The notes below the pieces were generated by a model that worked only from the letters and a program-made list of their open reading frames with translations, did no database searches and was not told the DNA's origin. The position numbers and the translations under genes were made by a program. Positions 45,219-54,290 of a DNA stretch of 64,000 bases are shown in pieces; position 1 is the stretch's first letter, and each line of letters begins with the position of its first letter. The stretch spans positions 3,100,001 through 3,164,000 of the forward strand of contig NZ_CP170094.1 in assembly GCF_042180575.1 (NCBI RefSeq), read 5' to 3'. Source of the DNA: Bernardetia sp042180575 (GTDB lineage: Bacteria; Bacteroidota; Bacteroidia; Cytophagales; Bernardetiaceae).

Positions 45219-45803
45219 TTATTCAAGGCATGGGCAAGTATATTTGTATTCTATTTCTCCAACAATCAACCTTACATCCTCTACATAATAGGCACTTTCG
45301 CTCAATCCATTCCACGAACGTAAGTCATTAATATTTATATTATAATTTCTGACAATATCATAAATATACGTGCGTTTCTTAATATTTTGGTAATATTTTC
45401 TTGTTTTGACTTTTTCTGTCACTCCTTTTTCGTAGTCTGTTTTTAAAGCTACTTTCAAATACTCACCTGTATAAAGCTTTTGATTTCTGAAAGAATTGAA
45501 ATCAGCATAACTTAATTTATTCCATTTCGCAAAACAAGGCGCACAGATTTGATATAAATTCACGAGATATTCAGTATTTTCTCCTTCTCCTACTAAGTGA
45601 TAAATATAAGTAGTATCTTTTGGTCTTTCAAAAAGAGCTTTTCTTTCTCTTACAACAATAGGGTTTGCAGTAGTAGTTATAGAACCTTTATTGGTGTAAA
45701 GTGTATCACTAAAATGCTCTCCTATAATATTATACTCATATTTTTGAGCAAAACAAGTTTGAAAAACAGCTAAAAGTAAGATTGATAAAATAAATAGTTT
45801 CAT
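45219..45803 (-). CDS. Exported protein with LysM-like modules (paralogue A)
   Basis: The 194-residue protein has a signal peptide (MKLFILSILLLAVFQTCFA). Two segments look like divergent LysM folds: TYIYHLVGEGENTEYLVNLY, then CAPCFAKWNKL and GEYLKVAL; and YIYDIVRNYNININDLRSWN. LysM domains bind peptidoglycan. The cysteines CAPC and the terminal CPC are shared with the next gene upstream, from which it is separated by 25 bases. The pair is clearly a tandem duplication. LysM assignment is by pattern only. Confidence 0.72.
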   Translation of the reverse strand: MKLFILSILLLAVFQTCFAQKYEYNIIGEHFSDTLYTNKGSITTTANPIVVRERKALFERPKDTTYIYHLVGEGENTEYLVNLYQICAPCFAKWNKLSYADFNSFRNQKLYTGEYLKVALKTDYEKGVTEKVKTRKYYQNIKKRTYIYDIVRNYNININDLRSWNGLSESAYYVEDVRLIVGEIEYKYTCPCLE

Positions 45804-45828
45804 AAGATAATATAAAATTTTGGTTTAA

Positions 45829-46539
45829 TTAATTCTGATTTTCAAGGCAAGGACAAGCATATTTATAGTGTATAAATCCTAGAAATAGCACCATATCTCC
45901 TACATAAAACGTATCTCTGTCTAAGTTATTCAGATAACGTAAGTTATTAATACTTACTCCATAATCACTTGCTACATCTTTAAGATAAGTAGGGTATGAA
46001 AAATTTTTATAAAATCTTCTTAGTTGGAAATCAAGAGGTATTCCTTTTTCATATTCTTTCTTTAAAGCTACCTTTAAGTATTCTCCTTCAAAAATTTCAA
46101 ATAAGATTAGATCACCAAACATCATTTCCTTAGAAGATATAGGAATCATTTTGAGTTTTGGCTCTTTTTGCCCCTTCTCAACTGCGATGGGAAATTCCCT
46201 GTATTCAAGTTTAAAATTATTCCATTCTGCAAAACAAGGCGCACAAATTTGATATAAATCAACGATATATGTAATATCTTCTCCTTGACCTACTTTATGA
46301 TATATATAATTACTGTCTAAATTGGTACTCTCAAAGTTTGCCGTTCTACTACCATTTAAAATGGTTTTTTCAAGGGCATTCTCTTCTCCGTCTTCTGCTA
46401 TTATTACTTTTATATCATCATTTGGACTTTTAGGAAGCGTATCAGTAATGCTTTTTCCACTTCTATCGTATTCATATTTTTGAGCAAAAGAAGTTTGTAA
46501 AATAGCTAAGAACAAGATGGATAAAATGAATGGCTTCAT
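45829..46539 (-). CDS. Exported protein with LysM-like modules (paralogue B)
   Basis: The ATG at 46539 gives MKPFILSILFLAILQTSFA, a signal peptide nearly the same as paralogue A's, and a 236-residue protein. The longer ORF start at 46635 has no such signal and would cross a REP-like hairpin. It shares QKYEY, YQICAPCFA, GEYLKVALK and YKYACPCLE with its neighbour but has an extra segment of about 40 residues in the middle (YREFPIAVEKGQKEPKLKMI). It is transcribed first in a two-gene operon. Confidence 0.75.
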   Translation of the reverse strand: MKPFILSILFLAILQTSFAQKYEYDRSGKSITDTLPKSPNDDIKVIIAEDGEENALEKTILNGSRTANFESTNLDSNYIYHKVGQGEDITYIVDLYQICAPCFAEWNNFKLEYREFPIAVEKGQKEPKLKMIPISSKEMMFGDLILFEIFEGEYLKVALKKEYEKGIPLDFQLRRFYKNFSYPTYLKDVASDYGVSINNLRYLNNLDRDTFYVGDMVLFLGFIHYKYACPCLENQN

Positions 46540-46553
46540 AAGTCTATTAAAAT

Positions 46554-46578
46554 GTATAACAGACTTCCTAGTCTGCTG
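46554..46578. repeat. Half REP-like element (AACAGACTT family)
   Basis: GTATAACAGACTTCCTAGTC, then TGCTG, is nearly the same as the first arm of the pair at 57710. Only one arm is present here. It lies just before the start codon of paralogue B. Confidence 0.7.
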
Positions 46579-46742
46579 AAGGCTAAAAGTTGCAATTTCT
46601 CTTAGAAAGCTATCAAATTCTGCATTAAAAAACAATTTATCTTAATTTTGACTTGCTATAAAGTCAGTAAACAAAGGCTATTCAAACACTTTGACTATTT
46701 TTGTAAAATAATTATTTGTTTTCAGTTATCAACTTATTATAA

Positions 46743-48440
46743 ATGCCTTCACTTTTATCCTTTCAAGCTCATTTAGAAACTTATCGCCAAAAGAAATATT
46801 ATGCGCTTTCTCTGTCTATTTTGGGAGGTGTTTTGATGGCTTTAGGTTGGTATTTTCCTTTTTCACCCTTGCTTTTTGTAGGACTTATTCCTTTGATAGA
46901 ACTGATAGAGTTTTACTTTAAGAAAGACGAAGAACAGAATAAAAATACTAATACAAAAAAGAAAAAGTATTTTACTCGTTTGTGTTTTTTTATTTGGGTT
47001 TATTTTGTGATTTGGAATGCTGGCGTGTATTGGTGGCTGTGGAATGCACTTAGTGTGGGAGTAATTGGAGTTTTTTTATTAAATGCTTTTTTGCAGCTTT
47101 TGCCTATTATTGTTTATATTTTTACGAGACGTTTTTCGGTTGGTTTTATCAATTATTTATCATTTGTTTCGTGTTGGTTATTTTTTGAATATGTTCATCT
47201 CAACTGGGTTTTGTCTTATCCTTGGATGAATATTGGAAATGCCTTTGGTGAAGTCCCTATGTGGGTGCAATGGTACGAATATACAGGAACTTTTGGAGGA
47301 ACATTTTGGGTGCTTTTAGCTAATATTTTAGCCTATCACGTTTTTATAAAGTCAGAAATAAAAGTAGGTGCATATTTGGTTTGGATTTTAGTCCCAATAG
47401 GAATTTCATACAGTATTTATATGAGTTATGATGATGCAGAAAATGAATCAAATAATTTAAAAACAGTAGAAATAGCTGTCATTCAGCCTAATTTAGATTG
47501 TTATTCAGAAAAATTTTCTCGCAATCCAAAAACAGGCGAACCTTCTACCCATCATATTCCCTTCCAAAATCAAATTCAAAGATATATTGATTTAGCAAAA
47601 AGTGTAATTACAGATTCTACCAAATATCTTATTTTACCTGAAACAGCTTTTCATCAAAATTCTACCGAATATAATTATACAAGTCAGCCAGATTTAGAAC
47701 CTATTTTTGATTTTTGTAGAGAGAATAATTTGATTTTAATTTCGGGTGCAGATACCTATAAATTTTATACAGGAAATGATACTGTTCCCAAAACAGCACG
47801 AAAATCTAGTGGAGGAGATTCGTATTATGACATGTATAATTCAGCAGTTCAGTTTGTTCCTTTTACACAAGATTCGGTAGTATTTTATCATAAATCAAAA
47901 TTGGTAATTGGTGCAGAAACCAATCCTATCAAAATGGTTTTACCAAATCAAAGTGCGTCTCTTTTATTTGTAGATATAATGGGAACTTTAGGAACGCAAG
48001 ATTACCGAAGTGTTTTTGTTTCGCCAAATACAGAGGCAAAAGTAGCTCCTGTAATTTGTTGGGAAGCCGTTTATGGCGAATTTTGTACAGAATATGCTCA
48101 AAATGGAGCTAATGTAATCGTTGTTCCGACTAATGAAGGTTGGTGGGGAAATACACCTGCTCCTCGTCAGCTTTGGGCATTATCGGCTTTGCGTGCCATC
48201 GAAACACGTCGTAGTGTAGCACGAGCAGCCAACACAGGAATTTCAGGTTTTATAGACCAAACAGGAAAAGACATTTCTAGAAGTGAATATGGAGAACAAA
48301 CAGCTTTAAAATATTCTATAAAACTCAATGACGAAATTACTTTTTATACGCTACACGGAGATTACTTGGGCAGACTTGCAGGTTTTTTGGCAGTTTTGTT
48401 TTTTATATCTGCGATTGTTAGGAAAATTAGAAATAAGTAA
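46743..48440 (+). CDS. lnt: Apolipoprotein N-acyltransferase
   Basis: Lnt adds the third acyl chain to the N-terminal cysteine of lipoproteins in the inner membrane. The 565-residue protein has six or so transmembrane helices in the first 230 residues and a C-terminal carbon-nitrogen hydrolase domain. Catalytic residues are visible: Glu in LPETAFH (about 300), Lys in YHKSKLVIG and Cys439 in VICWEAVYGEF. TNEGWWGNTPAPRQ and RRSVARAANTGIS are also typical. A final transmembrane helix ends the protein. A TATTTTTG box is at 46696-46703, without a clear -33. Confidence 0.95.
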   Translation: MPSLLSFQAHLETYRQKKYYALSLSILGGVLMALGWYFPFSPLLFVGLIPLIELIEFYFKKDEEQNKNTNTKKKKYFTRLCFFIWVYFVIWNAGVYWWLWNALSVGVIGVFLLNAFLQLLPIIVYIFTRRFSVGFINYLSFVSCWLFFEYVHLNWVLSYPWMNIGNAFGEVPMWVQWYEYTGTFGGTFWVLLANILAYHVFIKSEIKVGAYLVWILVPIGISYSIYMSYDDAENESNNLKTVEIAVIQPNLDCYSEKFSRNPKTGEPSTHHIPFQNQIQRYIDLAKSVITDSTKYLILPETAFHQNSTEYNYTSQPDLEPIFDFCRENNLILISGADTYKFYTGNDTVPKTARKSSGGDSYYDMYNSAVQFVPFTQDSVVFYHKSKLVIGAETNPIKMVLPNQSASLLFVDIMGTLGTQDYRSVFVSPNTEAKVAPVICWEAVYGEFCTEYAQNGANVIVVPTNEGWWGNTPAPRQLWALSALRAIETRRSVARAANTGISGFIDQTGKDISRSEYGEQTALKYSIKLNDEITFYTLHGDYLGRLAGFLAVLFFISAIVRKIRNK

Positions 48441-48455
48441 TTTTTTATACTTTTA

Positions 48456-48532
48456 GTAGTTCAAAGGCTTGCCTTTGGATAATGCAAATTTTGTTAGTTA
48501 CAATATCGTCAAAGGCAAGCCGTTTGACCTAC
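48456..48532. repeat. REP-like head-to-head pair (AAAGGCTTGCCTTT family)
   Basis: GTAG (48456) plus the palindrome CAAAGGCTTGCCTTTG, a 32-base spacer, then CAAAGGCAAGCCGTTTG and CTAC (ending at 48532). A near-identical pair is at 60811-60903. This is the layout of a BIME: REP, spacer, inverted REP. Confidence 0.85.
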
Positions 48533-48546
48533 ATTAATTATTTATA

Positions 48547-49476
48547 ATGAAACATTGGATAGAAGCAGCACGATTACGAACTCTTCCCTTAGCCCTTGCA
48601 AGTATGTTGATGGGTTGTTTTTTGGCTGCCATAAATAGTTTTTTTGATGTAAAAATAGCTTCTCTTACTATCCTTACAGCTATTTTATTGCAAATCTTGT
48701 CTAATTATGCCAATGATTATGGCGATAGCATTCACGGTGCAGACCACAAAGACCGAGTAGGTCCCAAGCGTGCCGTTCAAGAAGGAAAAATAACTTCTTC
48801 ACAGATGCGAAATGCTGTTATTTTGTTTTCGCTTTTGTCGTTTGTGAGTGGTGTTTTATTGCTTTTTGTGGCGATAGATTTTCAAAAGGAAAGTAGCTGG
48901 AAAACACTTGGTTTCTTTTTAGGATTAGGACTTTTTTGTATTGCTGGAGCAATTCTTTATACAGCAGGAAAAAAACCGTATGGGTATATGGGTTTGGGAG
49001 ATATTGCTGTTTTAATCTTTTTTGGTTGGGTGGCAGGTGGAGGAACATATTTTTTACAAGCACAAGCCTATTTTCAAACCTCTACAGATTTTCAGAGCAT
49101 TTCTTGGGATATTTTTCTTCCTGCTACTTCGTGTGGGCTTTTCGCTGTTGGTGTTTTGAATTTGAATAATATTAGAGATATTAATTCTGATATTTTGGCT
49201 GGTAAAAATTCTATTCCTGTTCGTTTGGGAAAAGAAAAGGCGAGTGTTTATCACGCTTTTGTAATTAGTTTGGCGTGGGTTTGTGCTTTGGTTTATTTAG
49301 GATTGAATTATCAAAATCCTTTCAATTTTTTGTTTTTGCTTACACTTCCTTTATTTATCAATAATATCATTCAAGTTTTCAAAAGAAAAAATATGCAACT
49401 TGACCCACTTTTGAAACAACTTGCACTTTCGACATTACTTTTTGTAATTCTTTTTGGAATGAGTTTTTTGATATAA
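48547..49476 (+). CDS. menA: 1,4-dihydroxy-2-naphthoate polyprenyltransferase
   Basis: MenA attaches the polyprenyl tail to DHNA in menaquinone synthesis at the inner membrane. The 309-residue protein has about eight hydrophobic helices and the prenyltransferase motifs NYANDYGDSIHGAD (53-66) and NNIRDINSDILAGKNS, whose aspartates bind Mg-diphosphate. The start MKHWIEAARLRTLPLALAS is typical for MenA. The REP-like pair separates it from lnt by about 100 bases, so co-transcription is uncertain. Other men genes are not in the window. Confidence 0.95.
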   Translation: MKHWIEAARLRTLPLALASMLMGCFLAAINSFFDVKIASLTILTAILLQILSNYANDYGDSIHGADHKDRVGPKRAVQEGKITSSQMRNAVILFSLLSFVSGVLLLFVAIDFQKESSWKTLGFFLGLGLFCIAGAILYTAGKKPYGYMGLGDIAVLIFFGWVAGGGTYFLQAQAYFQTSTDFQSISWDIFLPATSCGLFAVGVLNLNNIRDINSDILAGKNSIPVRLGKEKASVYHAFVISLAWVCALVYLGLNYQNPFNFLFLLTLPLFINNIIQVFKRKNMQLDPLLKQLALSTLLFVILFGMSFLI

Positions 49477-49530
49477 CTCTTAAAGCTATTAACAAAGTAC
49501 AGCTAATTATGATTTAATTAATTAATTATT

Positions 49531-49560
49531 TTTGTAATTTATTTGTAATCAATAACTTTA
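49531..49560 (+). promoter_or_regulatory. Promoter of the large T9SS cargo gene
   Basis: TTTG (49531-49534), 18 bases, TAACTTTA (49553-49560), one mismatch from TAnnTTTG. The start would be near 49567, 70 bases before the first ATG. Confidence 0.6.
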
Positions 49561-49637
49561 CACTTTCAAACTTATATCATCCTGCTTTCCTGCATTAAAA
49601 TTGCAGTACCATATAGCTGCTAATTAACTTTACTATA

Positions 49638-52600
49638 ATGTCTTTTTCTCTTACAATTTATCAGTATATGAATCTATTATATCACTTACACATAAAAAGA
49701 ATCGTGTTTGTTCTTTCATTTTTTTTCTTCTTTTCAGCAGTAGAAGCTCAAACAGGACCTGGAGGAGTTGGAACAAATACAGGTGCTGCACCTTTACAGC
49801 TTTGGCAACGTGCAGATGCCATTACACCTATTCCTGCTGATGATACAGCCACAGACTTTATTGATGCCTCTGGACATAACAGACACTCAACTAATTCAAA
49901 TGGTGGAGGTGATGGTGTACGTGCATTATACCGATCCAATATAGCTAATACATTTCCTATTGTTCGTTTTAATGGACTAAATACTACTGCTGGCTCACAA
50001 TACGATGATGCTTATTCGTATGCAGCCCGTACTGTCTTTGTGGTATTTAGAGCGTCTAATATTACGCAAAATACTGGAGATTTAGCTCAATTATGGGGAG
50101 ACTATAACCCTTCACAGGCACATGTTGCAATAGATGCACGTAATGGTAATTTACGAGGTTTTAGTTTTGATGGAGGAGGAGGAGAAGAGGGAAGATACTC
50201 TCTCAATGGAGCCAACTTTACTGGTTTCGCTGCTGACTTGAATACACAACAATGGACATATGGTCAATTTGAAGTTCTTTCTATGGAATTCCAGAATAAT
50301 CAAACTATGACAAATCAACGTATTAGTACATTAGCTACTCTTACAACTACTGACCATAGATTCGGAGGAGATTTAGCAGAGGTAATTGTTTATGATAGAG
50401 TTTTGAATCCTGCTGAAAGAATTGTAGTACAAAATTATCTTTCTTCAAAATATCAAGGAACAGCACTCACTCAAAATGATTTTTATTCTCACGATGCCGT
50501 AACTGCACAGCCATTTTTTCATGATGTAGTGGGAGTTGGAAGAGAAACTGGAACAAATGTACACCTTGCTTCTACATCATCTTTTGTAGAAATTAATGCA
50601 GTAAATACAATCAATCCAAATTCATATCTCTTTATGGGACATGATAATGGAGCTATTGGTGCTTACACAACTACAAACTCTCCAGCAGGTTATGAACGAG
50701 TAGCAAGAACTTGGCGTGCAGATGTTACAGGTACAATAGGAACGGTTACTTTCAGAATAGATGCTTCTCAATTACCTGGGGGGGCAGCTTGTCAGTTGAA
50801 TATACTTACAGATGGAGATAATAATTTTACAAGTGGGGCTACTATCACACCACTAACACAAGTAGGAACTTCTTCAATTTATCAAGGTACTCTTGCTATT
50901 CCAGATGATGTCTATTTTACAGTAGCACAAGCGTCAGGAGCAGTTATATCTCTTACAGCTAATGCTAATGGAAACTCTGGAGAGGTAGATTTAACTTGGA
51001 ATAACCCAGGGTTGGCAAATTTTCAAGAATACAGAATCTATGGAGGACTTTCTAATAACCCTACTAATTTATTAGCTACTATTACTGACCAAAATACATT
51101 AGCTACTACACTTACAGGGTTGACTAATTGCCGTCTGAATTACTTTAGATTAGTACCAGTTACTCTGACAGATGTAGAATCTCCTTGTGAAGGAACAGAT
51201 ACAGCTATTCCTACAAACGGAGTCATACCTACTGCAATGAATCTAACAGCAGCAGACCCTGTCACATCTCCATCTCCAAATGGACAGGTTACACTTACTT
51301 TTGATGCGAGTGGTGATACAGAAATAAGACAAATAAGAGTATATAGATATAGAAATGGAGACCCTGTACCTGCTACAGCATCTATTGTGGCTACATCTGG
51401 TGTCAATGCAACTACTACATCTGTTGTAATACCAGGTTTATTTCCTTCTCCTCCTTCTACCTGCTTCAGAATCACTCAAGTAAATGCGTGTGGAGAAGAA
51501 AGTCCTCTCTCTGGAGAACAGTGTGCTAGTATTACGGTAAGACCAGAAGACTGTAATGATGGTGTTGATAATGACGGTGATGGTGATATAGATAGTGGAG
51601 ATTCTGATTGTAATGAATGTATTTTTCAAATCACAGATCCAGGGGAATTTCAGCTTTTTCAGTTTAAAGTAATTCCTGTAAATGGTAGTAACATTGGTTA
51701 TCAAACTCCCATTTTTGGAGATGTAGATGGCGATGGAGAAACTGAAATTGTAGTTCTTGGAGATAATGGAATTATAAGTGTTTTAAACCCTCGTAATGAT
51801 GGAAATCCTGATGTAGAATATACTCAAACAGGACTTAGAGACCCAGATGGAGCAACAAGTTTACTAACGATGGCAAATGTAGATGGAGATGCTTTTATAG
51901 AATTTTTCTATGTAACAAGCGATAATAATTCTCCTGTTGTTTCCTATCAATATGTTCCAGGGGTAGGTTTTCAATTAGAGTGGGAAAGCGATGATGCAGC
52001 TATAAATCCAATAGCAGCAAGAAGAGTTTCTAATACAGATAGAGCAAATACCAACTTGACTGACTTTAACGAAGATGGTATTCCAGAAGTTTATACAGGA
52101 GGTACAATTTTTAATGCTGATACAGGAGAATGGCTAGGGTATGTAGGTACTGGTAATCCAGATGGAGACCCAAGAGATACAGGAGATCCTATATTTCAAA
52201 TATCTAATGCCGCTGATGTATTGCCAAATGCTTTTTGTGCAGATTGTGCAGGCTTAGAATTACTGGCAGGAAATACAGTCTATTCAGTAAACATTGCTAC
52301 TAATACAATAACTTCTGTTGCAGTAGCTCCTGTTCCTCTCACTGGAGGTTTTAGAGATGCTGTGATGTCAGTAGCAGATATGGACAATGACGGAGATATC
52401 GATGCTGTAGTATCTGGATATGGTAGAATTTATGTTTGGGATATTCAAACTCCCACACTTCTTTCTAATGTTTTTGATTTAAGAGCTTATAACCCTGGGG
52501 ATTTCATAAATGGTGTAGAAGGAGTGGGAGGAGCAAATCCTTACTCAGGTATTCCAACTATCAATGATTTTGATAATGATGGAAGAAATGAGTTTGGAGT

Positions 52601-54104
52601 AACAAAAGAAAGAGGTGTAGTCATGTTTAATGATGTAGATACTGCCAATATTGCAGCAAATGGAGGAAACCTCCAACCCATGTGGACATTAGCAACATCA
52701 GATAACTCTGGTACTACTGGACTTTCTTCTTTTGACTTCTTGGGTACAGGCTTTGCCAACTTGGTATATAGAGATGAGAATAAAGTACGTATTTTTCAAG
52801 GAGCAAGTGGAGATGTTTACTTTAATTCTGAAAGTCCTGCAACAGGGCCTCCCTTTCCTGCTTGTAACAGTGGTACAGGTATGGAAATTCCTACGATTGG
52901 AGATGTAAACGATGATGGACAAACAGAGATTGTAGCATCTTGTAATGGTAGAGTTATCATCTATCAGTCTTCTAATATTCCTTGGCTACCTTCTCGTGAT
53001 GTGTGGAATCAAGTAAACTACAATATCACTAACATTAATGCAGATTTAACAATCCCACAAACTATTTCTCCCCAAAACTTCGAAATTACTGCTCCTCCTC
53101 TAAATAATTATATGGCACAGCGTCCTCTTAGTAACTCTACTGTTCCTTTTATTCCTGCTGCTGATATTGTGGCAGTTGTGGATACAGTTGGTGGAGCAAT
53201 TAATTTAGGAAACTGCCCTAGTGAAGTAACTTTTACTATTGACATAGAAAATCAAGGAGAGGCAGATGTTACAGTACAATATCCAATTACTTTTTATAGT
53301 GGAGATCCTAGGTTATCATCTTGGAGTAGGCTAACCACATTTACTATTAATGATGGCTTGGCTGTTGATGAACAAAGAGAATATACTTATTCTTTTCCGT
53401 TAACAAATGATCCTGTTGAAGTATATGTAGTATTAAATGACAGTGGCACAGATCTAGGACCAAATGCCATTTCTTTGCCTAACTCTCCTGCTGCTGAATG
53501 TGATTATGATAATAATTTTTTAGGACCTTATACTATTGCAAATTGCTTCGATCCTCTGCCTATTACACTTATTTATTTTGATGGAGAAGATAAAATAGAT
53601 AAAGTTCGTTTAGATTGGGCAACAGCATCAGAACGTGATAATGCCTATTTCGAAATTCAACGTAGTTTTGATGGACAAGATTTTGTAACGATTGATGTTA
53701 TTCAAGGACAACAAATTTCTAATCAAACAATAGAATATCAAACCTACGATTATGAGAACTGGACAGGAACAGCTTATTATAGGCTCAAGCAAGTAGATAC
53801 AGACGGAACACCGACACTAAGTAATACGATTGTCTTCAAAAGAGATAATAATTTAGAAATCAATATTTATCCAAATCCAATTTCTTTTGGACAAGATTTA
53901 CATATTGAAGGACTGAATGGAGAATGGAAGGCTGTTTTGTATGATATGGCTGGACGAAAAATTCAAAACTGGACTATTAGTTTTGATAGACAAAAATACA
54001 CAACTCCTTTTCCAAATCTAAGAAAAGGAATGTATATTCTTCAACTAGAGTCTTTAAACAATAATAAGAAAGAAAAAATTATAGAAAAAATAGTAGTAGA
54101 ATAG
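49638..54104 (+). CDS. Large T9SS-exported adhesin-like protein
   Basis: The 1488-residue protein has a signal peptide (hydrophobic VFVLSFFFFFSAVEAQ; ATG at 49638 or, more likely, 49668). A laminin-G/lectin-like domain (about 50-260) is followed by two FN3-like domains (about 430-640) and a calcium loop DGVDNDGDGDIDSGDSDC (about 641-658). FG-GAP repeats come next (IFGDVDGDGETEIVVLGD, MSVADMDNDGDIDAVVSG, INDFDNDGRNEFG, IPTIGDVNDDGQTEIVAS), then a beta domain. The last 85 residues are a type A T9SS sorting domain (INIYPNPISFGQDLHIEG, KGMYILQLES). T9SS would export it and attach it to the surface. It probably mediates adhesion or gliding. Confidence 0.92.
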   Translation: MSFSLTIYQYMNLLYHLHIKRIVFVLSFFFFFSAVEAQTGPGGVGTNTGAAPLQLWQRADAITPIPADDTATDFIDASGHNRHSTNSNGGGDGVRALYRSNIANTFPIVRFNGLNTTAGSQYDDAYSYAARTVFVVFRASNITQNTGDLAQLWGDYNPSQAHVAIDARNGNLRGFSFDGGGGEEGRYSLNGANFTGFAADLNTQQWTYGQFEVLSMEFQNNQTMTNQRISTLATLTTTDHRFGGDLAEVIVYDRVLNPAERIVVQNYLSSKYQGTALTQNDFYSHDAVTAQPFFHDVVGVGRETGTNVHLASTSSFVEINAVNTINPNSYLFMGHDNGAIGAYTTTNSPAGYERVARTWRADVTGTIGTVTFRIDASQLPGGAACQLNILTDGDNNFTSGATITPLTQVGTSSIYQGTLAIPDDVYFTVAQASGAVISLTANANGNSGEVDLTWNNPGLANFQEYRIYGGLSNNPTNLLATITDQNTLATTLTGLTNCRLNYFRLVPVTLTDVESPCEGTDTAIPTNGVIPTAMNLTAADPVTSPSPNGQVTLTFDASGDTEIRQIRVYRYRNGDPVPATASIVATSGVNATTTSVVIPGLFPSPPSTCFRITQVNACGEESPLSGEQCASITVRPEDCNDGVDNDGDGDIDSGDSDCNECIFQITDPGEFQLFQFKVIPVNGSNIGYQTPIFGDVDGDGETEIVVLGDNGIISVLNPRNDGNPDVEYTQTGLRDPDGATSLLTMANVDGDAFIEFFYVTSDNNSPVVSYQYVPGVGFQLEWESDDAAINPIAARRVSNTDRANTNLTDFNEDGIPEVYTGGTIFNADTGEWLGYVGTGNPDGDPRDTGDPIFQISNAADVLPNAFCADCAGLELLAGNTVYSVNIATNTITSVAVAPVPLTGGFRDAVMSVADMDNDGDIDAVVSGYGRIYVWDIQTPTLLSNVFDLRAYNPGDFINGVEGVGGANPYSGIPTINDFDNDGRNEFGVTKERGVVMFNDVDTANIAANGGNLQPMWTLATSDNSGTTGLSSFDFLGTGFANLVYRDENKVRIFQGASGDVYFNSESPATGPPFPACNSGTGMEIPTIGDVNDDGQTEIVASCNGRVIIYQSSNIPWLPSRDVWNQVNYNITNINADLTIPQTISPQNFEITAPPLNNYMAQRPLSNSTVPFIPAADIVAVVDTVGGAINLGNCPSEVTFTIDIENQGEADVTVQYPITFYSGDPRLSSWSRLTTFTINDGLAVDEQREYTYSFPLTNDPVEVYVVLNDSGTDLGPNAISLPNSPAAECDYDNNFLGPYTIANCFDPLPITLIYFDGEDKIDKVRLDWATASERDNAYFEIQRSFDGQDFVTIDVIQGQQISNQTIEYQTYDYENWTGTAYYRLKQVDTDGTPTLSNTIVFKRDNNLEINIYPNPISFGQDLHIEGLNGEWKAVLYDMAGRKIQNWTISFDRQKYTTPFPNLRKGMYILQLESLNNNKKEKIIEKIVVE

Positions 54105-54129
54105 TAATCTCTACTTCAACTATTACTTT

Positions 54130-54168
54130 CAAACCCTTATCAAAACAAAAATTTGGTAAGGGTTTTTA
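54130..54168 (+). terminator. Terminator of the T9SS cargo gene
   Basis: AAACCCTTATCAAA (54131-54144) pairs with TTTGGTAAGGGTTT (54152-54165), T tract after. Good intrinsic terminator. Confidence 0.88.
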
Positions 54169-54290
54169 ATGAGATAGAGTTTCATTTCTAAAAAATTTAG
54201 TAGATTTAATAAAAAAACTGGTTGCTCATAAAAGTAATAAACTGAAATTAACTGATTACTGGTAACTGCTCACTGAATAACTGTAAAAAA

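Noticed and set aside
46540..46635. Longer N-terminus of LysM-like paralogue B
   Set aside because: The signal peptide MKPFILSILFLAILQTSFA starts at 46539 and matches paralogue A; the upstream part spans a REP-like arm.
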